64,000 nucleotides of DNA from assembly GCF_024764775.1 (NCBI RefSeq), contig NZ_JALIGC010000034.1, positions 186,001 to 250,000 of the forward strand, in the 5' to 3' direction. Position numbers and translations under genes: made by a program. Position 1 is the stretch's first letter; the number at the start of each line of letters is the position of its first letter. Shown here in pieces: positions 35,091 through 42,996 of the stretch. Below the pieces are notes generated by a model. It did not search any database. It saw only the letters and a program-made list of their open reading frames with translations, and had not been told where the DNA came from. The DNA comes from Scandinavium manionii. Its GTDB lineage: Bacteria; Pseudomonadota; Gammaproteobacteria; Enterobacterales; Enterobacteriaceae.

Positions 35091-35420
35091 CTAGGTCCTT
35101 TCCCCATTGGGCCATTGCGCCGAAAGATGCAAAGCCTGCCCATCCGTTAGCGTGACAACGACTTTTACCGTGTCGTTCTGGGTAATATTTAACTGCATCC
35201 TCGAGAGATCAATCGGCTGATTAGCGGGCAAACTTACCGTTTTACTCTGCTGAATGTTGCTGGTCCCGCCTTGTCCCTCACGCATCGTCTGGATACTCAC
35301 CCGGCACTGGCACGGCTCTGTCACAGTGACCTGCGGCGTAATGGTGTACATTTCCCCTTGATGGGTCACATTAAAAGCGATGCTATTGGTGAGAGCGACC
35401 GCAATAAGCAAACTGTTCAT
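35091..35420 (-). CDS. csgC: Curli assembly protein and amyloid inhibitor CsgC
   Basis: The ATG at 35420 with GGAGG upstream gives 109 residues (110 in E. coli). The CxC pair in PCQCRVSI and the Ig-like fold pattern LPANQPIDLSRMQLNI are conserved. CsgC is periplasmic and stops CsgA from forming amyloid too early. The signal peptide is short. A hairpin at 35435 separates it from csgA, allowing lower expression. Confidence 0.93.
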   Translation of the reverse strand: MNSLLIAVALTNSIAFNVTHQGEMYTITPQVTVTEPCQCRVSIQTMREGQGGTSNIQQSKTVSLPANQPIDLSRMQLNITQNDTVKVVVTLTDGQALHLSAQWPNGERT

Positions 35421-35434
35421 GACATCCTCCAATA

Positions 35435-35462
35435 AAAAAACAGGGCACAGGCCCTGTTTTTT
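35435..35462 (-). terminator. Terminator/attenuator between csgA and csgC
   Basis: A perfect GGGC/GCCC hairpin extended by CA/TG and A/T flanks (AAAAAACAGGGC/GCCCTGTTTTTT) follows csgA by 19 bp. It would end most csgBA messages and let some read-through reach csgC. Confidence 0.85.
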
Positions 35463-35481
35463 ATATAGTGCGAAAACCAGA

Positions 35482-35946
35482 TTAATGCTGGTAAACGTTT
35501 GCCCAGTTAGCAGAGCCGTTCTGAGTCACGTTAACAATGGAACTGTCAGCGGTCTGATTCACGTTGGCAGAGTTACCCGCCCCCCAGCCGTAAAGGTTGT
35601 TCTGGCTAACGTTAATGGTGGAGTTATCACCGGTTTGCAGGTTGCTTGAGCTGTTGCTAAAGCCAACCTGTGACACGTTGATATCACTGTTGTAGGCACT
35701 GCTTTGTGTTGCAGTTGCCAGGTTGTTCAGACCTTTCTGTGAGATGTTCACATCTGCGTATTTGGACCCACTTTGATCCACGCTGGCGCCGTTATTACCG
35801 CCTTCCTGATAAATATTCACAGTTTCATTACTGGAATTAACTTGTGGCAGACCACCACCACCACCAGGACCACCACCACCAGGGCCACCAGCAAATGCTG
35901 TACCAGAAACAAGAACCATTGCAATCATAGACATTTTAATATTCAT
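35482..35946 (-). CDS. csgA: Major curlin subunit CsgA
   Basis: The 154-residue product has a Sec signal peptide (about 1-19), a Gly/Pro-rich N-terminal segment and five curlin repeats. The repeats show paired Gln at 47/58, 70/81, 93/104, 115/131 and 142/153. Four repeats have the canonical 11-residue spacing. The fourth has 16 residues, five extra in the turn (NNLYGWGAGN). CsgA is secreted through CsgG and polymerises on CsgB into curli amyloid. It follows csgB in the same unit. The repeats are Asn/Ser-rich and unlike E. coli in detail. Confidence 0.93.
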   Translation of the reverse strand: MNIKMSMIAMVLVSGTAFAGGPGGGGPGGGGGLPQVNSSNETVNIYQEGGNNGASVDQSGSKYADVNISQKGLNNLATATQSSAYNSDINVSQVGFSNSSSNLQTGDNSTINVSQNNLYGWGAGNSANVNQTADSSIVNVTQNGSANWANVYQH

Positions 35947-35986
35947 AAAACCCCCATTGGCTTGATTAGGTTTCGTCTTATAACCA

Positions 35987-36445
35987 TTAACGTGTTAATA
36001 CACGAACGGCCATTTGCGACGAGTTTTGCACAATAACTGTTTTAGTACCTACGGACTGCTGCTGTGAAATACTGGCCTGATTACCCGAACCTCTCTGAAT
36101 AATAATGCCTGTATTCCCATAGCCTGATTGGCTAATATCTGCATCATTACTACTTCCGGCCTGATCTACATAGGCCAGATTGTACCCACCGGATTGAGAA
36201 ACATCAGCCTGATTGCCATTACCTCGTTGAGAAACAACGGCTATTTGATGATTTCCATCCTGTTGAGCATTCGCGCCATTCCCATTACCTCGCTGAGCAA
36301 CAACTGCTGTTTCATTAGCAAGATTAGAGTTAAGGCCATTGGCGACCAGATTATATTCTGGACTTGCCAGATCATAACCCGATGCAGCTACTAATCCAGG
36401 TATCGCCAGCAGTGTTAACGACAGAAAATACACTTTCTTGTTCAT
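35987..36445 (-). CDS. csgB: Curlin nucleator CsgB
   Basis: The 152-residue product (151 in E. coli) has a signal peptide ending VAA and five imperfect repeats (AVVAQRGNGNGANAQQ, AVVSQRGNGNQADVSQ and others). The last repeat is basic (MAVRVLTR), as needed for surface attachment and nucleation. CsgB is anchored outside the cell via CsgF and templates CsgA polymerisation. It is the first gene of csgBAC, driven by CsgD. Confidence 0.95.
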   Translation of the reverse strand: MNKKVYFLSLTLLAIPGLVAASGYDLASPEYNLVANGLNSNLANETAVVAQRGNGNGANAQQDGNHQIAVVSQRGNGNQADVSQSGGYNLAYVDQAGSSNDADISQSGYGNTGIIIQRGSGNQASISQQQSVGTKTVIVQNSSQMAVRVLTR

Positions 36446-36551
36446 GTTCCACCCGCTTGAATCCTGGCTATTTCTGTTGCTGTTAAATAACGCCGACGTT
36501 GTTGTTAATGCGACGTTACGATGAACAGTATGTTACTGACCAAAATTAAAT

Positions 36552-36562
36552 GGTGTCACCCG
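36552..36562 (-). promoter_or_regulatory. Candidate CsgD box upstream of csgB
   Basis: CGGGTGACACC shares CGGGTGA with the CsgD consensus CGGGKGAGNKA, about 110 bp before csgB. The 3' half of the box is poor. Confidence 0.5.
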
Positions 36563-37102
36563 CAAGGTTGATTTTAAATTTTTCGGATCATTCCTAAGCA
36601 TTAGAATTACGCTATGTCCCCGTCTTTAAATATGATTATTTGTGTTTCTATTATCAGAACATATCTAAAAAAACGGATAATCTTATAAATCAAGGTGTTT
36701 AGCGCGTCAGGAAAAAACCAACCGCGAAGATCAGGATCGCGATCTCATTTGACCAAAATTTTCTAAAGATAAAAGCGTTACAAACTTATGTATTATTTGG
36801 ATGAGAATAGTCCAAACGACCACAATAATATATCAGTTATATATTAATGAGTTATGTCATTTGTGTGACTTATTAAGTTGCTTACATTTTATTTACGTGT
36901 ACAACTTTATCATCACTTCTAAATGATTAACGAACCAGATATTTACATTTTAATATTCTGACTTACATTTTGTTACAGTGTTTGATCTTGCTTAAAATTT
37001 AGCAATGACTAGATTGAACACTGAACTACCTAATATTGTTTTATTGACTTTTTACCCTCCTTAGGGTTTTCGACAATACGTATACACAGCAATGCAGCCT
37101 CA

Positions 37103-37145
37103 ATCAGTACTTCTGGAACCCCGTATTTTTACGGGGAAAACTGAT
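37103..37145 (+). promoter_or_regulatory. Structured csgD 5' leader
   Basis: An inner hairpin CCCCGT-ATTTTT-ACGGGG (37119-37136) is enclosed by an outer pairing ATCAGT/ACTGAT. The csgD leader in E. coli has comparable stem-loops that are the target of sRNAs such as OmrA/B and McaS. The position, 30 bp before the GGAG ribosome site, suggests the same role. Confidence 0.6.
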
Positions 37146-37173
37146 AGCTGCTATAAAACGTTGGAGTTTCATC

Positions 37174-37821
37174 ATGTTAAATGAAGTCCATAGTTTAGGC
37201 AGTACGCTTGTACTTGTAACAAAGCCGTCCTTACAAGCAAGCGCGCTTTTACAATATTTAAAATCGACTCTGGATATCTCAGGAAAAGTACAAAATATTC
37301 ATCGTATTATGGAAGAAACGTTGCCTGACAGCATCATGATCTTCGATATGATGGAAGCGGATAAAAGGCTGATCACTCACTGGCAGGAAAATTTAGGCCG
37401 GAAAAACAACGGGATGAAACTGGTATTACTCAACACACCCGAGGAATACCCTTTCAAGGACATAGAAAACTGGCCGCACATCAACGGTGTCTTTTATAAC
37501 AATGAAACTGAATCACGTTTGATCGAAGGATTAAACATGATCATGCATGGCGATTGTTACTTTTCGCATAAGCTCGCCAGCTATTTGATTACGCACTCAG
37601 GTAACTACCGTTACAACAATGCAGAAAGTGCAATGCTGACGCAGCGTGAACGGGAGATTCTGAATAAACTGCGGGTCGGCTCTTCCAACGTGGAAATTGC
37701 CCGCTCGTTGTTCATTAGCGAAAACACCGTAAAAACACATCTCTATAATCTTTTCAAGAAGTTAGCCGTAAAAAACCGGACTCAGGCCGTCTCCTGGGCC
37801 AATGATAATCTCAGGCGTTAA
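37174..37821 (+). CDS. csgD: Biofilm master regulator CsgD
   Basis: The 215-residue product (216 in E. coli) has an atypical receiver domain (about 1-140) lacking the full phospho-acceptor pocket. Its LuxR-type HTH (LTQREREILNKLRVGSSNVE then NTVKTHLYNLFKKLAVKNRT) is nearly identical to E. coli. CsgD activates csgBAC and cellulose production. The first gene of csgDEFG, it is regulated through the long intergenic region and structured leader. Confidence 0.97.
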   Translation: MLNEVHSLGSTLVLVTKPSLQASALLQYLKSTLDISGKVQNIHRIMEETLPDSIMIFDMMEADKRLITHWQENLGRKNNGMKLVLLNTPEEYPFKDIENWPHINGVFYNNETESRLIEGLNMIMHGDCYFSHKLASYLITHSGNYRYNNAESAMLTQREREILNKLRVGSSNVEIARSLFISENTVKTHLYNLFKKLAVKNRTQAVSWANDNLRR

Positions 37822-37838
37822 GTTAACAGGCAGACACC

Positions 37839-38228
37839 ATGAAACGTTCCCTGTGCTGGCTTGCAGCTGCAAACCTGCTGCTGCTTGCGCCCTCTCTGCA
37901 TGCCGGAGAGGTGGAGATACCGGGTATCGTGGCCGATCACACCGTATCGTCGGTAGGGCACGATTTTTATCGTTCCTTTACCGATAAATGGGCCAGTACT
38001 ACCCGAGAGAATATATCCATTAATGAAAGGCCCAGTGCACGCTGGGGGAGTTGGATAACAATAACTGTTAATCAGGATATTTTATTTCAGACCTTTTTAT
38101 TCCCGATAAGACGGGAGTTTGATAAGACCGTAGACGCAGCTGTACAAATTACTCAAGAAGGTATCAATAAACGCCAAATCGACCAGGCCTTATTAAAAAC
38201 GGACGATTTAGCACACGACGAATTTTAA
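37839..38228 (+). CDS. csgE: Curli secretion specificity factor CsgE
   Basis: The 129-residue product (129 in E. coli) has a signal peptide ending LHAG. The body is conserved (DHTVSSVGHDFYRSFTDKWA and RPSARWGSWITITVNQDILF). CsgE forms a nonameric periplasmic cap on CsgG and selects CsgA for export. It follows csgD after 17 bp. Confidence 0.96.
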   Translation: MKRSLCWLAAANLLLLAPSLHAGEVEIPGIVADHTVSSVGHDFYRSFTDKWASTTRENISINERPSARWGSWITITVNQDILFQTFLFPIRREFDKTVDAAVQITQEGINKRQIDQALLKTDDLAHDEF

Positions 38229-38249
38229 ACATAGAGGGTGGAGGCAATC

Positions 38250-38669
38250 ATGCGTATCGCCTGTACTGTCGCTTTGCTCGCTTTTATTACACCAGCAAGT
38301 TGGGCCGGTAATATGGTTTTCCAGTTCGTAAACCCTAACTTCGGTGGAAACCCGAATAACGGCGCTTTTTTGCTAAATGAAGCCCAGGCGCAGAACTCGT
38401 ATAAAGCACCTGGTGGGAGTGACGATTTTGGTTATACCGCGCCGTCGGCGTTAGATAACTTCACGTCAGCTATCCAGTCACAATTATTAAGTGGCCTGTT
38501 GGGTAACGTTGCTACCGGGAAACCGGGTCGCCTCGTCACTAATGACTTTATTGTCGATATACAAAACAGCAATGGCCTGCTCACGCTTAACGTGACCGAC
38601 AGAAGTACGGGGAAAACCTCGACTATCCAGGTCTCCGGAGTGCAACAGACGTCTACGAGTGACCAATAG
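38250..38669 (+). CDS. csgF: Curli nucleation/anchoring protein CsgF
   Basis: The ATG at 38250 after a GAGG site gives 139 residues (138 in E. coli). After a signal peptide ending SWAG comes the CsgG-binding segment MVFQFVNPNFGGNPNNGAFL, which in the E. coli structure inserts into the CsgG pore. CsgF links the secretion pore with CsgB at the cell surface. Confidence 0.96.
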   Translation: MRIACTVALLAFITPASWAGNMVFQFVNPNFGGNPNNGAFLLNEAQAQNSYKAPGGSDDFGYTAPSALDNFTSAIQSQLLSGLLGNVATGKPGRLVTNDFIVDIQNSNGLLTLNVTDRSTGKTSTIQVSGVQQTSTSDQ

Positions 38670-38695
38670 TCACAGACCCGTACAGGAAAATAATC

Positions 38696-39529
38696 ATGAA
38701 GCGTTTATTTATACTTCTGGTGGTCGTCCTACTCAGTGGCTGTCTGACCGCCCCGCCGAAAGAGGCGGCAAAACCGACGTTAATGCCACGGGCGCAAAGC
38801 TATCGTGACCTGACGCACCTGCCTTCTCCGCAGGGCAAGCTGTACGTTTCTGTCTACAACATTCAGGATGAAACCGGGCAATTTAAACCTTATCCGGCGA
38901 GTAACTTCTCAACGGCGGTACCGCAAAGTGCGACGGCGATGCTGGTGACGGCATTGAAAGATTCCAAATGGTTCATTCCGCTGGAACGTCAGGGATTACA
39001 AAACCTGCTTAATGAACGAAAAATCATTCGGGCAGCGCAGGAAAATGGCACCGTCGGCGTAAATAACCAGGCACCATTACAATCGTTAAGTTCTGCGAAC
39101 GTCATTATTGAAGGATCGATTATCGGTTATGAAAGTAACGTGAAATCCGGCGGTGTTGGCGCGCGTTATTTTGGTATCGGTGGCGACACACAATATCAAC
39201 TTGACCAGATTGCCGTTAACCTGCGCGTGATTAACGTCAGTACCGGTGAAGTCCTTTCCTCTGTGAATACCAGCAAGACCATATTGTCTTATGAAGTTCA
39301 GGCCGGGGTGTTCCGCTTTATTGACTACCAGCGTCTGCTGGAAGGCGAAATTGGGTATACCTCGAATGAACCGGTCATGTTGTGTCTGATGTCAGCGATT
39401 GAAACCGGCGTTATTTATCTGATTAACGATGGGATCGATCGTGGCCTGTGGAACCTGCAAAGTTCTTCAGAAACCAATAACCCGATTCTCGCAAAATACC
39501 GTGATATGGCTTCACCGCCGGAATCCTGA
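38696..39529 (+). CDS. csgG: Curli secretion channel lipoprotein CsgG
   Basis: The product has 277 residues, the E. coli length. A lipobox LLSGC places the acylated Cys at 16. Typical CsgG segments are FSTAVPQSATAMLVTALKDS and WFIPLERQGLQNLLNERKII. Nine copies form the outer-membrane pore for curli subunits. It is the last gene of csgDEFG and is followed by a strong terminator. Confidence 0.97.
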   Translation: MKRLFILLVVVLLSGCLTAPPKEAAKPTLMPRAQSYRDLTHLPSPQGKLYVSVYNIQDETGQFKPYPASNFSTAVPQSATAMLVTALKDSKWFIPLERQGLQNLLNERKIIRAAQENGTVGVNNQAPLQSLSSANVIIEGSIIGYESNVKSGGVGARYFGIGGDTQYQLDQIAVNLRVINVSTGEVLSSVNTSKTILSYEVQAGVFRFIDYQRLLEGEIGYTSNEPVMLCLMSAIETGVIYLINDGIDRGLWNLQSSSETNNPILAKYRDMASPPES

Positions 39530-39542
39530 TTCTGGTTCAGAC

Positions 39543-39577
39543 AAAAAAAGCGTAGCCCCGAGGCTACGCTTTTTTTG
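39543..39577. terminator. Terminator after csgG
   Basis: The stem AGCGTAGCC/GGCTACGCT with a CCGA loop has A residues before and seven T residues after. It can serve csgG and the convergent ycdZ. Confidence 0.92.
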
Positions 39578-39592
39578 TTTCTTGTTCGACGA

Positions 39593-40078
39593 TTATTGCT
39601 TCACGGCGTTATCCGGTGCCTGCCGTCTGGCACTTCTTGCTGCCAGCCATAACCCGCTATTTTTCATCGCGTAGCCAAATATCAGCCCTACCAGCAGCGA
39701 CGGCACCACCAGCTTCCAGTCGCCCTGCCCTGCAAACGTGGCACAAGCCCCGATGAACGTGCCCGGCACAAAAGACAGCAACAGCTGTTTGGCCTGCAGG
39801 CACATCAGGAACGCCACCACACCGGTCATGACATAGCCGAAGATTTCCAGATGCGGCGCCAGCGCGCTGCCATGGATAATCACCAGCGCCCATACCACAC
39901 CGCTCAAGACGGTGGCGGTTGCGATGGCGAGACCTTTCAGCCCACCTTGCGGACAGGCAAAGTAAGCGGTACAGCCGAGGAAACCCGCCCAGCTGAGCAG
40001 GCCGAGAGACACGGCTACCCATCCCCAGAGTCCGGAGAGAATGCCTGTTGTCAGTGCGAGAGAGAGAAGTATGTTCAT
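39593..40078 (-). CDS. ycdZ: DUF1097 inner-membrane protein YcdZ
   Basis: The ATG at 40078 gives 161 residues starting MNILLSLALTTGILSGLWGW, as in YcdZ (163 in E. coli). About five hydrophobic segments are present and the conserved loops GCTAYFACPQGG and CATFAGQGDWKL are kept. Function is unknown. It lies on the same strand as ycdYX-ghrA but about 100 bp from ycdY. Confidence 0.92.
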   Translation of the reverse strand: MNILLSLALTTGILSGLWGWVAVSLGLLSWAGFLGCTAYFACPQGGLKGLAIATATVLSGVVWALVIIHGSALAPHLEIFGYVMTGVVAFLMCLQAKQLLLSFVPGTFIGACATFAGQGDWKLVVPSLLVGLIFGYAMKNSGLWLAARSARRQAPDNAVKQ

Positions 40079-40181
40079 GCCGCGCATCATAGCAGATACG
40101 CGGTTTCCAGATGAGATCACGAGCACAAAATTTGCAACGGATGATGTATCGTTACATTTTATATGTGATTAAGATCACATA

Positions 40182-40736
40182 TCACTGTTCGCTACTTTCT
40201 TCGATCTCATCCCACATCGCTGAGATTGCCTCGCGAGTGATAGTCGACTGCGTGCGCCAGAATGGCGTCGTGGCGTGCGCTTCAACTTTCCCGAGGAATG
40301 TCCCGACCCACGGCAGCAGATAGTCCGTGAACAGCGTATCGACCGCTTCACTTTCATCATCCGCGGAATTGTCTTCCAGCCAGGACGCCGCCAACAACAA
40401 CGTGCCGATATGGTCGGCAGGCGTGTCGCTCAGCGGCATGCCGCGTGAGGACAGGAAGCTGCGCACTTCAGCCTCGGTCGCGCCTTCAACCCATGCGCTG
40501 CGGTACGGAGAAACGCTGCACTCGTCGCCAACAAACAGTGCATTGTAGTCTGCGGAGATTTGTTGCATATCGCAGCTCTTTTGCAGGCGCTCCAGCAGCT
40601 CATCCTGTTCCAGCGGCCAGCTCGCCGCCAGTTTGCCATCACGAATGAGGTTAAACAGCGGGACCAGCAGCGGGTCCTGCGGCTGGCGATAGTACAATGA
40701 GCCCAGAACGCGGCAGAGGATTGAAAACTCGTTCAT
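40182..40736 (-). CDS. ycdY: TorD-family chaperone YcdY
   Basis: The 184-residue, all-helical product begins MNEFSILCRVLGSLYYRQPQ. It carries the TorD/DmsD-like motif DYNALFVGDECSVSPYRSAW. In E. coli YcdY is a redox-enzyme-type chaperone that improves zinc loading of YcdX. ycdX ends 21 bp upstream on the same strand, which supports the pairing. Confidence 0.94.
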   Translation of the reverse strand: MNEFSILCRVLGSLYYRQPQDPLLVPLFNLIRDGKLAASWPLEQDELLERLQKSCDMQQISADYNALFVGDECSVSPYRSAWVEGATEAEVRSFLSSRGMPLSDTPADHIGTLLLAASWLEDNSADDESEAVDTLFTDYLLPWVGTFLGKVEAHATTPFWRTQSTITREAISAMWDEIEESSEQ

Positions 40737-40757
40737 TCAATTATTCCATTCAGAGAA

Positions 40758-41495
40758 TTACAGTTCAGCAAATTCGGCTATCGGCGGCACGCCGCGCGAT
40801 TCGAGGAAATCCAGGAAACGGCGCGGCGTAACGTTAAGAATACGGTCTTCCGGGAACTCGACAGCGTCGAGAATCTTACGGCATTCGGTAAAATTGCCCA
40901 GCGTAAACGCGGTGTGGGAGTCAGAACCTAACGCCACCCAGCCCCCAGCGTCACGCACCGCCGCGGCTACGGCCCGACAGTTATCTTCGCTGCCCGGACG
41001 AGATGAAACAAACGAGGAGTTGTTAATTTCCAGCGCGACATGGTGCTTCGCCGCCGCTTCCGCCACGGCGTTGATATCAATCGGAAACTTCGGGTTCCCC
41101 GGATGACTAATCATGTGGACATTGCCGCTGGCGATAGCGGCAATCATCGCTTCGGTGTGCGTGGCTTTATCCTGCGGCGGGAAAACCGGCTCATGGAAAC
41201 CGGCAATGATGAAATCCAGCGACGTCAGCATTGGGCCGGTGCAGTCAATTTCGCCGAGCGTGTTTTTAATGTTGGATTCGATCCCACGCAGAATACCCAC
41301 GCCATCAACCATTCGCGGCCAGATACGCATATTCACGAAATGCCAATAGTGCGGGGCATCGGCCATATCTGGACCGTGATCGGTAATGGCAAACAGTTTG
41401 ATCCCTTTACGTTTCGCTTCGGCGATATAGTCATGAAGGGTGCTGTAAGCGTGGGTGCTGGCGACGGTGTGCATATGCAGGTCAACAGGATACAT
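40758..41495 (-). CDS. ycdX: PHP-domain phosphatase YcdX
   Basis: The ATG at 41495 with GAGGAGA upstream gives 245 residues, as in E. coli. PHP metal-site residues are visible: DLHMHTVAS, AITDHGPDM, GIESNI, FHEPVF, SHPGNP and SDSHTAFTLG. It is a trinuclear-zinc phosphatase implicated in swarming in E. coli. It is followed by its maturation chaperone gene ycdY. Confidence 0.95.
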   Translation of the reverse strand: MYPVDLHMHTVASTHAYSTLHDYIAEAKRKGIKLFAITDHGPDMADAPHYWHFVNMRIWPRMVDGVGILRGIESNIKNTLGEIDCTGPMLTSLDFIIAGFHEPVFPPQDKATHTEAMIAAIASGNVHMISHPGNPKFPIDINAVAEAAAKHHVALEINNSSFVSSRPGSEDNCRAVAAAVRDAGGWVALGSDSHTAFTLGNFTECRKILDAVEFPEDRILNVTPRRFLDFLESRGVPPIAEFAEL

Positions 41496-41554
41496 CACAT
41501 TCTCCTCTTTCTTTATATGTCCAAGCATAGCAGGAATGGGCGGCCTTTATTAGC

Positions 41555-41580
41555 GAAAAACCCGGCATTGCCGGGTTGAA
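41555..41580 (-). terminator. Terminator after ghrA
   Basis: The minus-strand stem AACCCGG/CCGGGTT has a short loop and is followed by TTTTTCG, 2 bp after the ghrA stop and ahead of ycdX. Confidence 0.8.
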
Positions 41581-41581
41581 C

Positions 41582-42520
41582 TCAGTATCCGCGGGCCCTG
41601 TCGACCTGCCTAGTGACCGTCTCTCCGCGCTCCAGGCCGGTGATGGTTTTACCGATATAGGCAATGGCTTCCTGCGGTCGGGTAACCGCCGCAATGTGCG
41701 GCGTCATGGCCACGCGAGGATGGCGCCACAGCGGGCTTTCCACCGGCAATGGTTCACGGCTGAACACGTCGAGCATCGCACCCTTTAACTTGCCATTTTC
41801 CAGCGCGCGCAACAGTTCATCTTCATTGACATGTACACCGCGTGCGAGGTTCAGCAGATAGCTCTTATCCTGCAATTGATTGAGCAGCGCATGATTGATG
41901 ATGCCGACCGTTTCCGCCGTGTTCGGCAGCAGGTTAATCAGCACGCGCGTTTCACGCAGGAAATCACCCATTTCACTTTCACCCGCGAAGCTCTGCACAT
42001 TCGGCCAGTCTTTATGGCTGCGGCTCCAGACGCGCACCGGGAATCCCCAGGCCAGAAGGCTTTCCGCCACTTTACTGCCGAGCACACCCGCGCCCATAAT
42101 GCCAATAGTGAACTCTTCACGGGTAAATTCTGGCAGCGGCTCCCAGCGCGTCTCCTGCTTGAGCGCCTGATAATCATCAAAGCGACGGAACCAGTGCAGC
42201 ACCTGGCTGACGGCGTACTCCTGCATCTGCAAGCCCATGCCGGTGTCTTCGAGGCGGAACAGCGGAATGGAAAGTGGTAGCATCTCCGGGTGTTCTCGCA
42301 ACTTACTGAGAATGGAATCGACGCCTGCGCCCAGCGCAAAGACGGCTTTCAGCTCACGACCTTGCAGCATTTCAACCGGCGGGTGCCACACCAGCGCGTA
42401 ATCGGCGGGCTCATTGTCACCGCTTTTCCACTCACGGACGCGGGCGCCCGGCAGTTGTTTTTCCAGCGCGGCGATCCACCACTGGGTGTCGAAGGTGGGA
42501 TGGTAAAAAATAATCTCCAT
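41582..42520 (-). CDS. ghrA: Glyoxylate/hydroxypyruvate reductase A
   Basis: The 312-residue product is the E. coli GhrA length and starts MEIIFYHPTFDTQWWIAALE. The NAD(P) motif GIMGAGVLGSKVAESL, the catalytic Arg in LLNLARGVHV and the His in MTPHIAAVT are present. It is a D-2-hydroxyacid dehydrogenase that reduces glyoxylate and hydroxypyruvate with NADPH. It is divergent from the tRNA-Ser gene, as in E. coli. Confidence 0.97.
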   Translation of the reverse strand: MEIIFYHPTFDTQWWIAALEKQLPGARVREWKSGDNEPADYALVWHPPVEMLQGRELKAVFALGAGVDSILSKLREHPEMLPLSIPLFRLEDTGMGLQMQEYAVSQVLHWFRRFDDYQALKQETRWEPLPEFTREEFTIGIMGAGVLGSKVAESLLAWGFPVRVWSRSHKDWPNVQSFAGESEMGDFLRETRVLINLLPNTAETVGIINHALLNQLQDKSYLLNLARGVHVNEDELLRALENGKLKGAMLDVFSREPLPVESPLWRHPRVAMTPHIAAVTRPQEAIAYIGKTITGLERGETVTRQVDRARGY

Positions 42521-42725
42521 ACTGCTCTCCTTTATATACTGCGCCTTTCTTATGCAGGTCTGCGGCGCGTCGATTTCGTGTTGTTTTATATTGGTTTGTC
42601 AGCATAGCAAATTTTTGCAGCCTGTCGGCGGAAAGGCGAATGCTGAGAAAAAAAGCGAATCGCGGTTATTACGAAAGCAGGTTGGACGAAGTTTGTCTTA
42701 TTGGACGTTTTTTTGAAAAAGTTGA

Positions 42726-42754
42726 TTGACGTAAGTTACGCTTTTCCCTACATT
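42726..42754 (+). promoter_or_regulatory. Promoter of tRNA-Ser copy 1
   Basis: TTGACG and TACATT are separated by 17 bp, followed by a GC-rich GCGCCCG discriminator typical of stringently controlled stable-RNA promoters, 35 bp before the tRNA. Confidence 0.8.
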
Positions 42755-42788
42755 AGCGCCCGTCCCAGCAGCGTTGGGACGACAATAT

Positions 42789-42876
42789 GGTGAGGTGTCC
42801 GAGTGGCTGAAGGAGCACGCCTGGAAAGTGTGTATACGGCAACGTATCGGGGGTTCGAATCCCCCCCTCACCGCCA
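42789..42876 (+). tRNA. serX: tRNA-Ser(GGA), copy 1
   Basis: The 88 nt gene has a GGTGAGG/CCTCACC acceptor stem, a long variable arm, the GGTTCGAATCC T-loop, an encoded CCA end and anticodon GGA (CTGGAAAG). It appears identical to E. coli serX as remembered and lies next to ghrA as serX does there. It reads UCC and UCU codons. Confidence 0.97.
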
Positions 42877-42888
42877 TATTTGAAGAAG

Positions 42889-42917
42889 AGCTCGTACGAA
42901 AGTACGAGCTTTTTTTT
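42889..42917 (+). terminator. Terminator of tRNA-Ser copy 1
   Basis: The perfect hairpin AGCTCGTAC/GTACGAGCT with a GAAA loop is followed by seven T residues. Confidence 0.93.
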
Positions 42918-42996
42918 CGTCTGCAGTTTGCAAGGCCGCAATAACGTCATTGCGGCCTTGCATGCCTGTGCGGAAAACACATTTCCGTCGCTCAGG

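Larger units (their letters stand above)
36446..37173. promoter_or_regulatory. csgBAC-csgDEFG divergent control region
   Basis: This 728 bp AT-rich gap matches the long curli regulatory region of E. coli (about 750 bp). That region integrates OmpR, RpoS, MlrA, IHF, H-NS, Crl and others. On the csgB side CGGGTGACACC (minus strand, 36552-36562) agrees with the first seven bases of the CsgD box. On the csgD side the 5' leader has a hairpin at 37119-37136 and an outer stem. No open frame of note is present. Confidence 0.8.
42782..42926. repeat. 145 bp direct repeat, copy 1 (tRNA-Ser and terminator)
   Basis: This stretch is repeated at 56723-56867 with two mismatches (at 42907 and 42924). It covers the 88 nt tRNA-Ser gene, 6 bp before it, and the downstream terminator. 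The copies are 13,941 bp apart and bracket the accessory segment. Confidence 0.9.

Noticed and set aside
35850..35890. CCA/CCACCACCAGG-type repeat, considered as a microsatellite or phase-variable tract
   Set aside because: It encodes the Gly/Pro-rich segment of CsgA. Any slippage in multiples of three would only change the linker length, and there is no evidence of phase variation.
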